DNA of 64,000 bases from Nematopogon swammerdamellus (Eukaryota; Arthropoda; Insecta; Lepidoptera; Adelidae). A model generated the notes under the pieces. The model saw only the letters and a program-made list of their open reading frames with translations, was not told the DNA's origin and searched no databases. A program made the position numbers and the translations under genes. Of this stretch, positions 1 to 10,241 are shown one piece after another. The DNA is taken from assembly GCA_946902875.1 (NCBI GenBank), contig OX336340.1, positions 6,159,739 through 6,223,738 on the forward strand. Reading direction: 5' to 3'. Position 1 is the first letter of the stretch, and every line of letters starts with the position of its first letter.

Positions 1-231
1 TGTAGAACGCACTTTAAAAATATTCCCAGGACAAAAGGAAAAATAAAATATTTTGACGGCTGCAATTTGCACCTACATCATTTCTGGTAGGATGGTAAAC
101 TGGTTTCTAGTCAAAAATTATTGAGAATGCATTATTTTAATAGTTCAATTCCTCGTCTACACGTCAATATATGATTTGCATGGCAATTTTATGTTAGAAA
201 CAATAAAAACAATAGAAAGAATAGAACAACT

Positions 232-430
232 GGTGGTTTCCCCGTGTCCTAGTCAACGCAGACTAGCTGACGAGGGCTTGACGCGAGCCGAAACGTGAAG
301 CATGTGCGGGAAATTCAGAGTGGCCACTCGCTAGTCCCGACCTCGATTAACACCCTCCTCTACTGTAGATGGGCCCGGACATGTTCGGTGAAGCCATCGC
401 AAGCTCAGTTCAACACCTTCCTTCGGAAAA
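232..430 (+). repeat. Interspersed repeat, family A
   Basis: Shares CAGACTAGCTGACGAGGGC followed by GCCGAAACGT with 2505-2575, and GGGCCCGGA-TGTTCGGTGAAGC with 3263-3290, all in the same orientation. Probably fragments of one retrotransposon family. No protein recognised. Confidence 0.55.
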
Positions 431-729
431 AAATGTCGGCCGTGTTCTGTTATTCCTGGAGTTAAAAAAATCCATCTGTGCTTCTAAATAAGTGAATCCT
501 CACTTGGTTTACATAGTTTGGTGTGTAATTTCATTGGCTAATAGTGTGTTTATTAAACTTTATTGACTTTATTATTTAACGAAATTTTTTCATTTATGTG
601 CACGCGCGAATAAACTTCGCAAATTTTCGCATGGCGAAAATGGCATGGAAGCCGAGGAGAGGTAAGAATATTTAATAATTGGGAAGCCATAAGCCAATGT
701 TTAAGCTGAAAAAACATTAAGCGACTTAC

Positions 730-893
730 GAAATTGCGTAAATGCTCTATAGCCTCCAGCACGAGCTCCTGATGTCCGATGGCGGCCACGCCGAGCGTGT
801 CCAGGTCGTCGCAGCGCATCAGCAGCAGCTTGCGCCCGCCCACGCCGCGCGCAACGAACAGCGGGATGTACGCCGCTATCCGCCCGTTCAGAC
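730..893 (-). CDS. cnk: cnk coding exon 2 (most of the SAM domain)
   Basis: Second coding exon of connector enhancer of KSR, a cytoplasmic/membrane scaffold of the Ras-Raf-MAPK pathway. Read on the minus strand it encodes about residues 20-74, including GGRKLLLMRCDDLDTLGV and AAIGHQELVLEAIEHLRNF; the GHQE-LEA-EHLRNF ending is typical of the CNK SAM domain. The acceptor is TTGGCAG (AG at 895-894) and the donor is GTAAGT starting at 729. The exon is 164 bp: two bases complete a split glycine codon, then 54 whole codons, so it ends in phase 0. The open frame can be read beyond both splice sites, but those parts do not look like CNK. The CRIC, PDZ and PH domains must lie left of the window. The match to the start exon at 3651-3708 in sequence and phase makes the call strong. 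Confidence 0.88.
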
Positions 894-907
894 CTGCCAA
901 CGCACAT

Positions 908-1215
908 TATATGACTGTTTTTTTTTATGTAAACCAGCATGGGTGGCTGTGCCGAGGGACCAATGGTGCAGTCGACAAAGCCAAAATCACCTCTCCTCGC
1001 GAAACCATGCTCAGTTAGGTGCCATGCCAGCAGATTTGCGGACTGTTGCTAGGTTGTCCAGCCCGTTAATACGACGCTTGAAGACACCCAGGTTAAATGA
1101 TTAAGGAAATACACTCGCCGGAAGACAGTTCCACACTCTAGCGGTGCGACAAAGAAACAATTTAGAGAACCGATGGGTTCCGAGAGAACTAGGGACAATT
1201 CGACAAGCCCAAGAG
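908..1215 (+). repeat. Interspersed repeat, family B
   Basis: About 300 bp that recurs at 59490-59805 and, shorter, at 58069-58250. Shared landmarks in order: AATCACCTCTCCTCGCGAAAC, GCCAGCAGATTTGCG, ACTCGCCGG-AGACAGTTCCACA and GCGGTGCG-CAAAGAAAC. Short open frames here are by-products of the repeat. It may be the 3' end of a non-LTR retrotransposon. Confidence 0.6.
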
Positions 1216-1242
1216 TTACTGTACACTAGAAAGTGTGCACCC

Positions 1243-1512
1243 TTTTTTTAGGTTTCCGTATCCCGTACGGAATCCAATTACTAAGCTGTCTATCCGTTCA
1301 TCTCTCCGAGGGCTGTATCTCTTGAACCGTAATAGGTAGGACGTTGAAATTTTCACAGAATAAGTGTTATTATGGCGGATATAACAAATAATAAAAAATA
1401 GAAAGAGTAAAAAATTAAGGCGGGTTCCCATACAAGAAACATGCTTTTTTTTCAATGTTTTTTTTTGTGGTGTGGGACCTCGGTGCGCGAGTCCGACTCG
1501 CACTTGGCCAGA
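1243..1512 (-). repeat. Interspersed repeat, family C
   Basis: On the minus strand it begins GCCAAGTGCGAGTCGGACTC, contains a TTATATCCGCCATAATA-like segment and AAAATTTCAACG, and ends with GATACAGCCCTCGGA then TTCCGTACGGGATACGGAAACC. Related copies lie at 16203-16640, 31363-31565, 31712-32072 and 35770-36065. Common in lepidopteran genomes; autonomous partner not identifiable here. Confidence 0.65.
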
Positions 1513-1645
1513 TTTTTTATGTAATCCGGTATGGGTGACTGAGTCGGAGGGGCCAAAGCACATGCTACGACCCGCCAATATCACCTCCGAAAAGGTAGGT
1601 GCTATACCGGAGACTTCCCTGGATTGTTGGCTATATTGGACAAGA
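1513..1645 (+). repeat. Interspersed repeat, family D
   Basis: Shares TCCGGTATGGG, AGTCGGAGGGGCCAAAGCAC and GACTTCCCTGGATTG with the reverse-strand copy at 12853-12992; a shorter reverse copy is at 41868-41926. Its start resembles family B, so the two are probably related. Confidence 0.6.
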
Positions 1646-1697
1646 GGAGAACACAACCGAGGCTGCTATGCAGCCATCTTACATCCAAACCGAAAAA

Positions 1698-1738
1698 TTT
1701 AGCCGACTGGTTTGGTGGTACCAAACCAGTCGGCTAAA
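1698..1738. repeat. Perfect inverted repeat (19-bp arms, 3-bp loop)
   Basis: Left arm 1698-1716, loop GGT, right arm 1720-1738; the arms are exact reverse complements. It sits at the truncated end of the SINE at 1740-1936. The right arm continues SINE sequence, while the left arm replaces the sequence expected there. Confidence 0.9.
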
Positions 1739-1739
1739 A

Positions 1740-1936
1740 TTTGAGCCTACCACCTAGTAAGGGGCAAGGAAAGGGACCTACAGTTTTACACCGGTTCCGA
1801 ACAGTGAAGCAGCAGGTGTAGGTAAGCACGTAAATTTTTTCGCCAGAAAAAACTCATCGGTACACGCCGACCGGCTTCGAACCTCGGACCTCTCACATGA
1901 GAAGCCGATGTCCGAACCACTCGGCCACCCGCCGCC
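1740..1936 (-). mobile_element. SINE copy with tRNA-like head
   Basis: On the minus strand it opens with a tRNA-like promoter region (A-box-like GTGGCCGAGTGGTT, B-box-like GAGGTTCGAAGCC), then joins a body segment (ACTGTAGGTCCCTT, TACTAGGTGGTAGG) found in the other SINE copies in this window. The tRNA part does not fold into a proper acceptor stem, so it is not a working tRNA gene. It is 3'-truncated at the palindrome. Confidence 0.6.
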
Positions 1937-2299
1937 TAAACTATGGCGGTGTGGAACGAAGGGTGGAGTATCCAAATCAAAATTTGTTCATTTCGTATTT
2001 TGTATAAGTATTTTTTATGTACACATATTTTAGTAATATTAAAAAACCCCACATTTAATTATATATTTCGCCCCGATGTCGTCGGTGGCGTCTTCAGTCA
2101 AGTGAGAAATAATATGATTATAACAAAAAGTTGTATAGGATTTAATTATAAAAAATATATATTTATAAAGAGTAATTTTGTATAAGTATACAATTTTTCA
2201 CCACTGCCTCTTGAACTAGATAGGTACCATCTGTCTTTCAGGAGCACAATCTCATTAGGTATACTTTTTCTTTAAAAATTCTTATATTAGTGTTAAAAT

Positions 2300-2590
2300 T
2301 ACAGTGCTCAGTTTACCCCCGTGTTCCCACCAGCAAAGTTAGAGTGTATGGAATATACTTTATACAAATTTGTTACGACGCAAAAAGGAAAGCCTAAATC
2401 AGCGATACGCTACATAGAAAGGCCTCCGCAGACTGCGCTGGAAGCCCGCAGAGTATGGATCGGTAGAGAGATGGAGGTCGAGCACGGGCCTAGTTTAACT
2501 CCGTCCTTGTCAAAGCAGACTAGCTGACGAGGGCTTGACGGAAGCCGAAACGTCTAGCGCGCAGTAAGAGACCAAGATTGGCCAATGGTC
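2300..2590 (+). repeat. Interspersed repeat, family A
   Basis: Second family A copy: CAGACTAGCTGACGAGGGC and GCCGAAACGT match 253-290. A 68-codon open frame from 2321 to 2527 runs into the repeat; I do not recognise its product and doubt it is a gene. Confidence 0.45.
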
Positions 2591-2715
2591 AGATTTCTGA
2601 GTAGGTATTCATGTTTATGCTGTATGTAGGTACCTAAATATTAATGTTCTTGTGAGCGGTAGTATGGGTTAATTATTGTAATTTACTATAATATAATACT
2701 TAGAAGGCAAATATA

Positions 2716-2925
2716 ATTCAAGATTTCGAATTTGTTGCGTTTGCGGTTGAAACCCTAGGTCCGTGGAGCAGTGAAGCCAAAAGCTTCTTGCAGAGGCTTG
2801 TGCCTCAGCTGGTGGACGCAACTGGCATCCCGCAATCAAGGGCCTACTTCGTTCAAAGGGTAAGCCTTGCCACCCAGCGGGGTAATGCAGCAAGTGTTCT
2901 AGGAACATTTGAAAATGCCCCTTTT
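2716..2925 (+). pseudogene. Fragment of a non-LTR retrotransposon polymerase C-terminus
   Basis: The plus-strand frame reads FVAFAVETLGPWSSEAKSFL and, further on, SRAYFVQRVSLATQRGNAAS then VLGTFENAP before a stop. The ETLGPW...QR(I/V)S.A.QRGNA pattern matches the C-terminal tail common in reverse transcriptases of non-LTR elements in insects and other animals. No RT core (FADD box) is present nearby, so this is a 5'-truncated relic inside the cnk intron. The exact clade cannot be named from the tail alone. Confidence 0.6.
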
Positions 2926-3104
2926 GATAGTTATTTTAATGTTTGTTAGGTAGGTTTATTTCTTTAGTTATTAGTATTACTTTTTTATATTTTATGTAAA
3001 TTAAGGCACTAACAAAACATTGTGACTTGTGAAGTGAAATGTCAAAATTCATACATTCGCTCAACGCATTCTTAAATGTGCAAATACGCTCTGTATATAT
3101 ACAG

Positions 3105-3300
3105 TTAGCTCACTGAGAGCGTTGGGCAGTAGCCCACACAACATCCAGCTGCACAGCCGCCCCGGTGGATACAAGACATCAACATCTCTCCACCTTTTAC
3201 AGCTACTCCCACACAACAATCGCTCGTCTCAAGCTCGATAGACACCCTCTCCTACTTGCAATGGGCCCGGATGTGTTCGGTGAAGCTGAAGCCGTCAAGT
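3105..3300 (+). repeat. Interspersed repeat, family A (second segment)
   Basis: Contains AGCTCGATAGACACCCTC and GGGCCCGGATGTGTTCGG, matching 345-405 with a few differences. Same orientation as the other family A pieces. Confidence 0.45.
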
Positions 3301-3650
3301 GCTGAGTTCTCCGCAATATAAACAATAAACAGATGTAAACAAAAATTTGAATAAATTTTTTTTTATTTTTTTAGGGCTTCATTCATTCACTGGCTTTACA
3401 ATTTACGATTGCTGTACAAGAGAGTTATTCAACAAATACGTAGAAATGTTGATCAAGGTGCATCATGCAGGGCAAACAAGTATTTACTTGTACGAGCTAT
3501 GAGTCAACACCAACACCTTAGAATAGCGATGCCCCTGTACTATTACGTATCAGAACCAATAAGATTTGTTCAGATATAAGTTCATGCACGCCTCGCCTAA
3601 GGCGAAGAGCTAGGCCAATGATTTTGCGTTGAAAACGCTCCAGGGATTAC

Positions 3651-3708
3651 CTCTCAGCCATGCCGCCACCTGTTCCGCTGTCCATTCTGCAATATTGACT
3701 TTCGGCAT
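3651..3708 (-). CDS. cnk: cnk coding exon 1 (start codon and N-terminal SAM helix)
   Basis: Short start exon, 58 bp. On the minus strand the ATG at 3708-3706 begins MPKVNIAEWTAEQVAAWLR followed by the first base of a glycine codon, then a donor GTAAT at 3650. The W-T-x-E-Q-V-x-x-W-L-R-G pattern is the start of a CNK SAM domain, and the phase-1 junction joins exactly to the exon at 730-893 to give WLRG-LNGRIAAY. An in-frame TGA lies three codons before the ATG, so this methionine is the first possible start in the frame. The intron between the exons is about 2.76 kb and holds several repeats. The 5' UTR and promoter should lie to the right, perhaps around 3.9-4.1 kb, but no TSS can be fixed. 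Confidence 0.87.
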
Positions 3709-4702
3709 GTCCAATCATATGCATTTTACAACTAACTACTACGCTACGCTACGCTAGTCCTGGAGCACCGGGCACACGTATAAAATACACCATGGACACG
3801 TTTCTTTGCGCTTTTTAGAACAAGCCCAGCTTGTTTTGTTATTTTTTCTCGTAAAAAACTAACGAATGACGGAATGGAGGAAAAATTTGACAGATCGACT
3901 CTGCCTGCGGCCTGCGCTGGCTGACCGTAGTATTATATTCTTTGGACCTGACTGACAGCCGTGTAGTGCACAGATAAATAAATTATTGGTGTAGTGTTCC
4001 CACGTCGAAATTAAAATTTTCCAAAGTTTTTTTTTCTGGTGAAGATAAACCAAAGAGGTTGAATGTTGTCGCTGGCATGGCGCATCTATGAGATAAACTT
4101 ATCAGCAACATTTGCACACACTCAAAGGTCAAAACAAGTTGATATAATTTGTGATATAAATATTTATCATGGATATTTTTTATGTAGAATTATATCGGTC
4201 TCTTTAGTCAAAGTATTTTGTAGACACAAAATTGCCGCTTTGCACGCGCAAAAATAATGCTATTGAATTAATGCAAAATTCCTCGATTTGACAATACCCT
4301 AATTCTGGCATCATTCTAGTCACGCGCTCACGACCCGTTCAAAAAGCAACTAAAACGAATATCATTTTTGTGTTATAATAAAAAATTATAAAGTAAGCGA
4401 CTAGGTCTTTGAATTCATAAGTCTGAAAACCTGCAACGGTTCAAACAAACAAACATTCGAATAGCATTTTTATTTAGGAGTAAGTATAGTCACATCACAA
4501 AAATGCTAGTTAGTTTAATGAACGATTAATAGATGGCGCCTCCTTATACAAACCTCACCGTCGCGTGCCTTACTAAAAGTGACTTGACTTGAATCAAGTG
4601 GGTGCGAAATTTTGATTAGGATCACAGAAAATGCTTGTAGGTTATTTTTCTGTAACTTGATATTATTTGTGTTTTCATTATTATGCTTTTATTTAAAACT
4701 AG
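3709..4702. other. Region upstream of cnk; no gene seen
   Basis: Should hold the cnk 5' UTR and promoter. On the minus strand around 3950 there are initiator-like TCAGT motifs (GTCAGTCAGGTCC) but no convincing TATA box. Nothing else recognised. Confidence 0.35.
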
Positions 4703-6208
4703 CTGTTGCCCGCGACTTCGCTCGCGTGAAATTCGTATTTCAAAGAAGAATGTATATAACTAAGGGCTAGGCCGAAGGCAGAGCTGCGTTCAGGTAAACG
4801 ACAAACTTTCTCAAATAAAGTAAGTAACAAACGACGAGGTCGAAGGCCCAGCTGCATCCTGGAAGACAATAAACCTTCTCGAAGAAAGTAAGTAACTAAG
4901 GGCGAGGCCGAAGGCCGAGCTGCGTCCCGGAAGAAGATAAACCTTCTTGAAGAAGTAAGTAACTAAGGGCGAGGCCGAAGGCCGAGCTTCGTTCAGGAGG
5001 ACGATAAACCTTCTCGAAGAAAGTCAGTAACTATGGGCGAGGCCGAAGGCCGAGCTGCGTTCAGGAAGAAGATAAACCTTCTTGAAGAAGTAATTGACTA
5101 AAGGCGAGGTCGAAGGCCGAGCTGTGTTCTGTAAGAGGATAAACGTTCTCAAAGAAAGTCAGTAACTATGGGCGAGGTCGAAGACCGAGCTACGTTCAGG
5201 TCGTTTACCTTTTTAAATTTACCTTTTTAAGTTTAGCAAACTTTCTAAAATAAAGTAAGTAACAAACGGCGAGGTCGAAGGCCCAGCTGCATCCTGGAAG
5301 ACAATAAACCTTCTCGATGAATGTAAGTAATTAAGCGAGGCCGAAGGCCGAGCTACGGTCTGGAAGAAGATAAACCTTCTTGAAGAAGTAAGTAGCTAAG
5401 TGCGAGGCCGAAGGCCGAACTGCGTTCAGGAAGACGATGAACCTTCTCGAAGAAAGTCAGTAGCTTTGGGCGAGGCCCAAGGTCGAGCTGCGTTCAGGTA
5501 AACAATTAATCCTCTTCCGCCCTCGGGTCTCGCCCTTAATGACTTGCTTTCTTCGATATAATATAATATCATTTACGCGAACGAAGCTCGGCCTTTAGCC
5601 TCGCTCTTAGTCACTTAATTTTTTCGAGAAGGTTTTTTGTTTACTTTAACGTAGTTCGGCCTTCGACATCGCTCTTAGTTACTTTGTTTGAGAAAGTATA
5701 TGGTTTAGCTATACGCAGCTCCTCCATCGGCGTCGTCATTAGGTAAATTTCTTCGTGAAGAATATCGTTTACTTACTTACTTTCTTCAGGAATGTTTGAC
5801 TTCTTTCTGAACGCAGCTCGGCCTGGACGGCTTTGCCGTCTTTCAGGATAGATACAGCTCGGCCTTCGGCCTCGCCCTTAGTTACTTACTTTCTTCGAGA
5901 TGGTTTATTATTTATCAGAATGAAGCTCGGCTTTCGGCCTCGCCCTAGTTACTTAGTTTTTTGAAGAAGGTTTAGCTTCTTCCTGAACGCAGCTCGGCTT
6001 TCGGCCTCGCCCTTAATTACTTATTTTCTTTGAAATGGTTTATTATTTATTGAACGTAGCTCGGCCTTCGGCCTCGCTTTAGTTACTTACTTTCTTCAAG
6101 AATGTTTTTCTTCTTTCTGAAAGAAGCCCGGCCTTCGTCCCGGCCTTCAGTTACATACTTTCTTCTTTTGAAATTCGAATTTCACGCGAGCGAAGTCGCA
6201 GGCAACAG
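4703..6208. repeat. Foldback element made of two opposed minisatellite arrays
   Basis: The outer ends are inverted repeats of about 43 bp (4703-4746 and 6166-6208; CTGTTGCCCGCGACTTCGC and its complement with few changes). Inside, a unit of about 65-70 bp (GGGCGAGGCCGAAGGCCGAG, then TAAACCTTCTTGAAGAA) repeats about eleven times from 4760 to 5520 and about eight times in reverse orientation from 5560 to 6160. The ends match the lepidopteran family E repeat at 27614 and 36180, so the array seems to have grown within or between such copies. Confidence 0.8.
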
Positions 6209-7038
6209 AAGTATAAATTGCACCAATGACATCGACAAAACGTGAACTTTGAATTATTTTTTTTTCCATTAATAAAATATTTTTTCACCGGCCAGCTCTA
6301 AGACGTCGATATGACAGTTTTCCGTTGTTAACTTGATATTTTTATTTTTTTGCATTTCATGAATCAAATAATTCGTCACCGGCCAGCTGTCGCCAATGTA
6401 ACTGTCAAGAAGGCTGTACTTTGGCTGACGTGATTCTAAATGTTAATGATAATAATATTTTTTTTTTATTTTTTGATATTTTTTTGTGTATTATGTTATT
6501 CCGGCATATAAACTTCCACTATACAAAGTTTCGTCTAATTCCGTTCAGTGGTTTTTGCGTGATGCGCGTACAGACAAACCAAGGAGAATACCTACGGGAG
6601 ACGCAACGCTACTGCGTTTGTATCGGAGCACGGCTAGCCAAAAATCCCTACTACTACGAAAATCGAAATCGCAATTTAATCTTTTATGACGTGACTTGTC
6701 TATCTCCGTTACCCATATCGCGCCCCGCGATGTGGAGAGAGACAGAGCGAGCAAGGCGAGCGACAGGTTTGTTATCGCTGGCTTGGCTCGGTTATCTGGT
6801 AGTAAGAGCCGACCGTCCGACCAATCGGAAGCCTTGCTTGACGGCAACTTGACGGGATCACTACGAATGCCAGTCTGACGGACAATGATGGTGCGGTATA
6901 TTTGTGAATTTTGAAATTGTTATTTGTAATATTATTTCAAATAGTTTTTACTGAACGAATATTATTGTTTGAATCCAAAAAAAATATTGAAAAATTAAAC
7001 AAGACTGTTGTTTTAATATTTTTGAAAAGTTGTACTAA
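6209..7038. other. Repeat-derived and unassigned sequence
   Basis: ACCGGCCAGCT occurs twice (about 6288 and 6378). The stretch 6480-6590 (CCGTTCAGTGGTTTTTGCGTG, CAGACAAACC) resembles the distal half of family E. The remainder, including 6690-6880, is unassigned; its overlapping open frames on both strands do not resemble known proteins. Confidence 0.35.
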
Positions 7039-7041
7039 TAA

Positions 7042-8218
7042 CACTGGTCAACATTTTTTTTCAAAAGTGCTGTCCCTAGAGTATAAATGAATTTTTTAAA
7101 TGGGTTTACTATCCTTAAGCACGAAAAGAAAAGAAAAAAAATTTTTAGAGGTCAGGTTTTTATATTATTTTACAAAGTTTTATGACATATTTATTCCATA
7201 GTATGGCTTGTAACTACTTAAAAAAAATTGAGAATTAATTTAATTAAAGTTTTTTTGCTCCAGATTTGCACTTGTGCGTATCTGGAGAGTATTTGCAGCG
7301 TCCAACAGTAATCTGCTAGTATAGATGGGCTCCACTTTCCTTGGTATCGCTTCTCCATAGCCGCAATAACCTGGTGAAATTGTTCTCCGTGCTCTTCGCT
7401 GATATCACCCATATTTTCAGGAAACAAATCTAGATGAGAGCGCAGAAAGTATTTTTGTAGGCCATGAGCACTTCAGACATAAGGCGTACATAGTTTTAAA
7501 TTTTATGGTTTCCAAGAAAGTTCTCGATAACATGCTTGAAGGCTGACCAAGCGGGTAGCGCAACCGGTCTCAACACTGTACTAAAATTCTGATCAGTCAA
7601 GGTCTCCCTTATTTGTTGTCCACGTATATTCTTTCTTAAATTTTTGCGTCGCTGATCTTGGGAAACTTTTGCTTCAAGTAATTCATACCATCTCCATCCT
7701 TAGACAAGCATTTAATAAAATTTTCTGAGAGTTCTTGCAGATCGTACACAAATAACGTTTGGAGTCCATGGCTTGTCCTGGTCACCAACTTTGCACTTAA
7801 ATAAAATATAGTTCATACGCTCTTTCTCCAAAACAGTCATAGTTTTTCTTAGCGAAATTGGTGTAAACTCACCGAACATATAGCAAAGCGTGTCCGCACT
7901 ATTTTTGCACTTTCGAGGCAATTTTTTCTTCCACAATTTGGCAAAAACAAACACGATACATGTGTTCAGATGAAGAAAAGTTAAGAAAGTGACAGGAGTA
8001 GCTCTCAAAGTGACATTAGAGTCTTGTGTTACTTTCAGTTGGAAAAATAAGAGAAGACACACAAACAATGTTTAAATTAATACACAGTTTACAAAAACCA
8101 AAATCCCAAAAAAACCTGACGTGCTAGAAAAAAACTAATTACGTTTCTGAAATCAGCATGAAATTTCCTATCAGATTCAGCTACTTTCGTTAAAGGGACA
8201 AAAATTTGTTGACCAGTG
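7042..8218 (-). mobile_element. Decayed DNA transposon with CACTGGTCAACA ends
   Basis: Left end CACTGGTCAACA (7042-7053) and right end TGTTGACCAGTG (8207-8218) are perfect 12-bp inverted repeats, flanked on each side by TAA (7039-7041 and 8219-8221), a likely 3-bp target duplication. The minus strand carries pieces of one coding region (see the pseudogene entry). The superfamily is not certain: TAA would suit a PIF/Harbinger-like TWA target, but the protein pieces do not let me confirm that. Confidence 0.75.
7218..8068 (-). pseudogene. Broken transposon protein
   Basis: Two minus-strand pieces within the 7042-8218 element. The upstream piece (8068-7712) contains CKNSADTLCYMFGEFT and KVGDQDKPWTPNVIC; the downstream piece (about 7580-7218, with a frame break near 7470) contains AWSAFKHVIENFLGNHK, LDLFPENMGDISEEHGEQFH and EKRYQGKWSPSILADYCWTL. 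I recall these motifs (GDQDK-W, FPEN-GD-S-EHGE-FHQ, EKRYQG-W) from a multi-copy repeat-associated protein in many arthropod genomes, but I cannot give it a firm name. Stops and frameshifts between the pieces show this copy is dead. Confidence 0.6.
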
Positions 8219-8221
8219 TAA

Positions 8222-9196
8222 TCAGTGATAGGAATAAGTAGGGCTTATTTACCTAAATTTCGAGGAACAGAGTAAAAGATTGGAGACTTCCTTAAGACAA
8301 TATTTTTTTCCGGTTTAATAATATTCATGGTGTTTTAATTTCGCGATTTGAAATAAGTGGCCACCATTTTGAACTTTTTAGTTACTGGACCGATTGCTTT
8401 CAAAATCGATATCTGGGTGTCAGTGTGGGCTCTGAATACGAATCTGTAGTAAAAATTTTTAAAAGTGGCCGCCATTTTGAACTTTTTAGTTACTGGACCG
8501 ATTTCTTTCAAAATCGATATATGGGCGTCTGTGTGGACTCTGAATACGAATCTATAGTCAAAATTTAAAAAAAAGTAGCCGATAGCAAATGGACCGATTG
8601 CTTTTAAAATTCTTTTTAATTATTGCTTTTAAATAATTTTTTTACTACAGATTCTTATTCAGAGCCCACACAGACACCCAGATATCGATTTTGAAAGCAA
8701 TCGGTCCAGTAACTAAAAAGTTCAAAATGGCGGCCACTTTTTTTCATTTTGACTACAGATTCGTATTCAGAGCCCACACATACACCCAGATATCGATTTT
8801 GAAAGTAATCGGTCCAGTAACTAAAAAGTTCAAAATGGCGGTCACTTTTTTAAATTTTGACAACGGATTCGTATTCAGAGCCTACATAGACACCCAGATA
8901 TCGATTTTGAAAGGAATCGGTCCAGTAACTAAAAAGTTCAAAATGGCGGCTACTTTTTTTAAATTTGACTACAGATTCGTATTCAGAGTCCACACTGACA
9001 CCCAGATGTCGATTTTGAAAGCAATCTGTTCAGTTACTAAAAAGTTCAAAATGGCGGCCACTTTTTTTAAATCGCGAAATTATAACACCATGAATATTAT
9101 TAAACCGGAAAAAAATATTGTCGTAAGGAAGTCTCCAATTTTTTACTCTGTTCCTCGAAGTTTAGGTAAATAAGTCCTACCTATTCCTATCACTGA
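8222..9196. mobile_element. Foldback element with tandemly repeated arms
   Basis: The ends are long inverted repeats: TCAGTGATAGGAATAAGTAG at 8222 pairs with the sequence ending CCTATCACTGA at 9196, and the pairing continues through AGACTTCCTTA and GGTTTAATAATATTCATGG. The arms carry a tandem unit of roughly 120 bp (CAGTAACTAAAAAGTTCAAA, ATGGCGGCCAC, GATTCGTATTCAGAG, ACACCCAGATATCGATTTTG): about two units on the left, four on the right in opposite orientation. The 160-codon plus-strand frame 8691-9173 is the repeat read through and is not a gene. Confidence 0.85.
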
Positions 9197-10240
9197 AAAT
9201 AATAATACTTATTATAATAATACATAATATACAATATATTAGTTTTGTATAGTATATTTGTTTTATAATTATAAGAAATAGAAAACGTAATATTAAAGAA
9301 ATAATAACAATACATATTATAAATTGAATTCATCCATGTCATTGCCATAAAAAACTAACAACACCCATATACAATAATTGATTTCAAATTTCTTTCCAGT
9401 CTGTCAAATTTGCCTATCATGTGTACGCGCCCGGTATGGCGCGCAGTCGTGCTCCTAACTCGCGGAATTTTTGTATTTTACACGCTTTAAGCGTTGTATT
9501 ATCATTAAAATGACCAAATTATGAAAGGTTACGCCATCTTTTGTCATTCCTGATGATCTTGAGCTCTTTCGACACGCACGAACTGCACAAATCGCCATTT
9601 TGCGTAGTGCACATATACGTGTTCTTCGTTCCCAAGTCGCGAGCGCACTGACGGTCGATCCCGCAGCAGCGCTATATGTTAGTGCCAATGCTCTAACACG
9701 CGGCTAATTTTCCTATATATTAGCGCTCGACGGTTGCCACTCCCGTAGGTATGCTCGGTGAGACAAACAAACAAACAAAAATTTTAAAAACTGTTCTAAC
9801 ATGTTCAGTATCTCATTTTAAGCCACCCTGGTTAGTTTTTTTCCGAATACATTCAATGTACAGACTTTCTTACCTTTACGATTTTATTATATGTATAGAT
9901 ATGTATAGATTACATTTTCAACATTCTCACTAGAGAAGCGACATGAAATAGTTTAGCATTGTTCGCTTACAGATGCTAAATTTGGAATTAAATATGCATC
10001 TACCCGTTATTATGATTATGGCCTATATATAACTTCAAATTTACTTACATAAATAAACCTCTGCATTTGAAATGTAAAGACAAAATTAAATTTAATATCA
10101 TCTTCAAAATAGCCTCAGGCAATATAAACCTACCTATCTACCTATCTATATAAACACAAAATATGTAGATATGTACATACCTACTAGTACATAAATGCGT
10201 AGGTACCTAAGTACCTACGCATTTATTACCTACCTAGACC
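9197..10240. other. No gene seen
   Basis: AT-rich intergenic DNA. Around 9420-9740 there is a moderately GC-rich block with a short minus-strand frame (9688-9455) that I do not recognise. A near-perfect palindrome GCGTAGGTAC/GTACCTACGC lies near 10195-10222. Confidence 0.35.
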
Positions 10241-10241
10241 T

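Larger units (their letters stand above)
894..3650 (-). other. cnk: cnk intron 1, filled with repeats
   Basis: Intron of about 2.76 kb bounded by donor GTAAT (3650) and acceptor TTGGCAG (895-894). It contains copies of several interspersed repeat families, a tRNA-headed SINE, a foldback palindrome and a non-LTR retrotransposon fragment, listed separately. No other exon was seen in it. Confidence 0.7.

Noticed and set aside
1863..1935. tRNA gene on the minus strand
   Set aside because: A- and B-box-like motifs are present but the acceptor arms do not pair and it is fused to a SINE body; it is a tRNA-derived SINE head.
4760..6160. CRISPR-like array
   Set aside because: Whole 65-70-bp units repeat, with no conserved repeat/variable spacer pattern, and orientation flips midway.
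8691..9173. 160-codon plus-strand protein with four repeated motifs
   Set aside because: It is the tandem repeat of a foldback element read through; the repeats continue out of frame and on the other arm.
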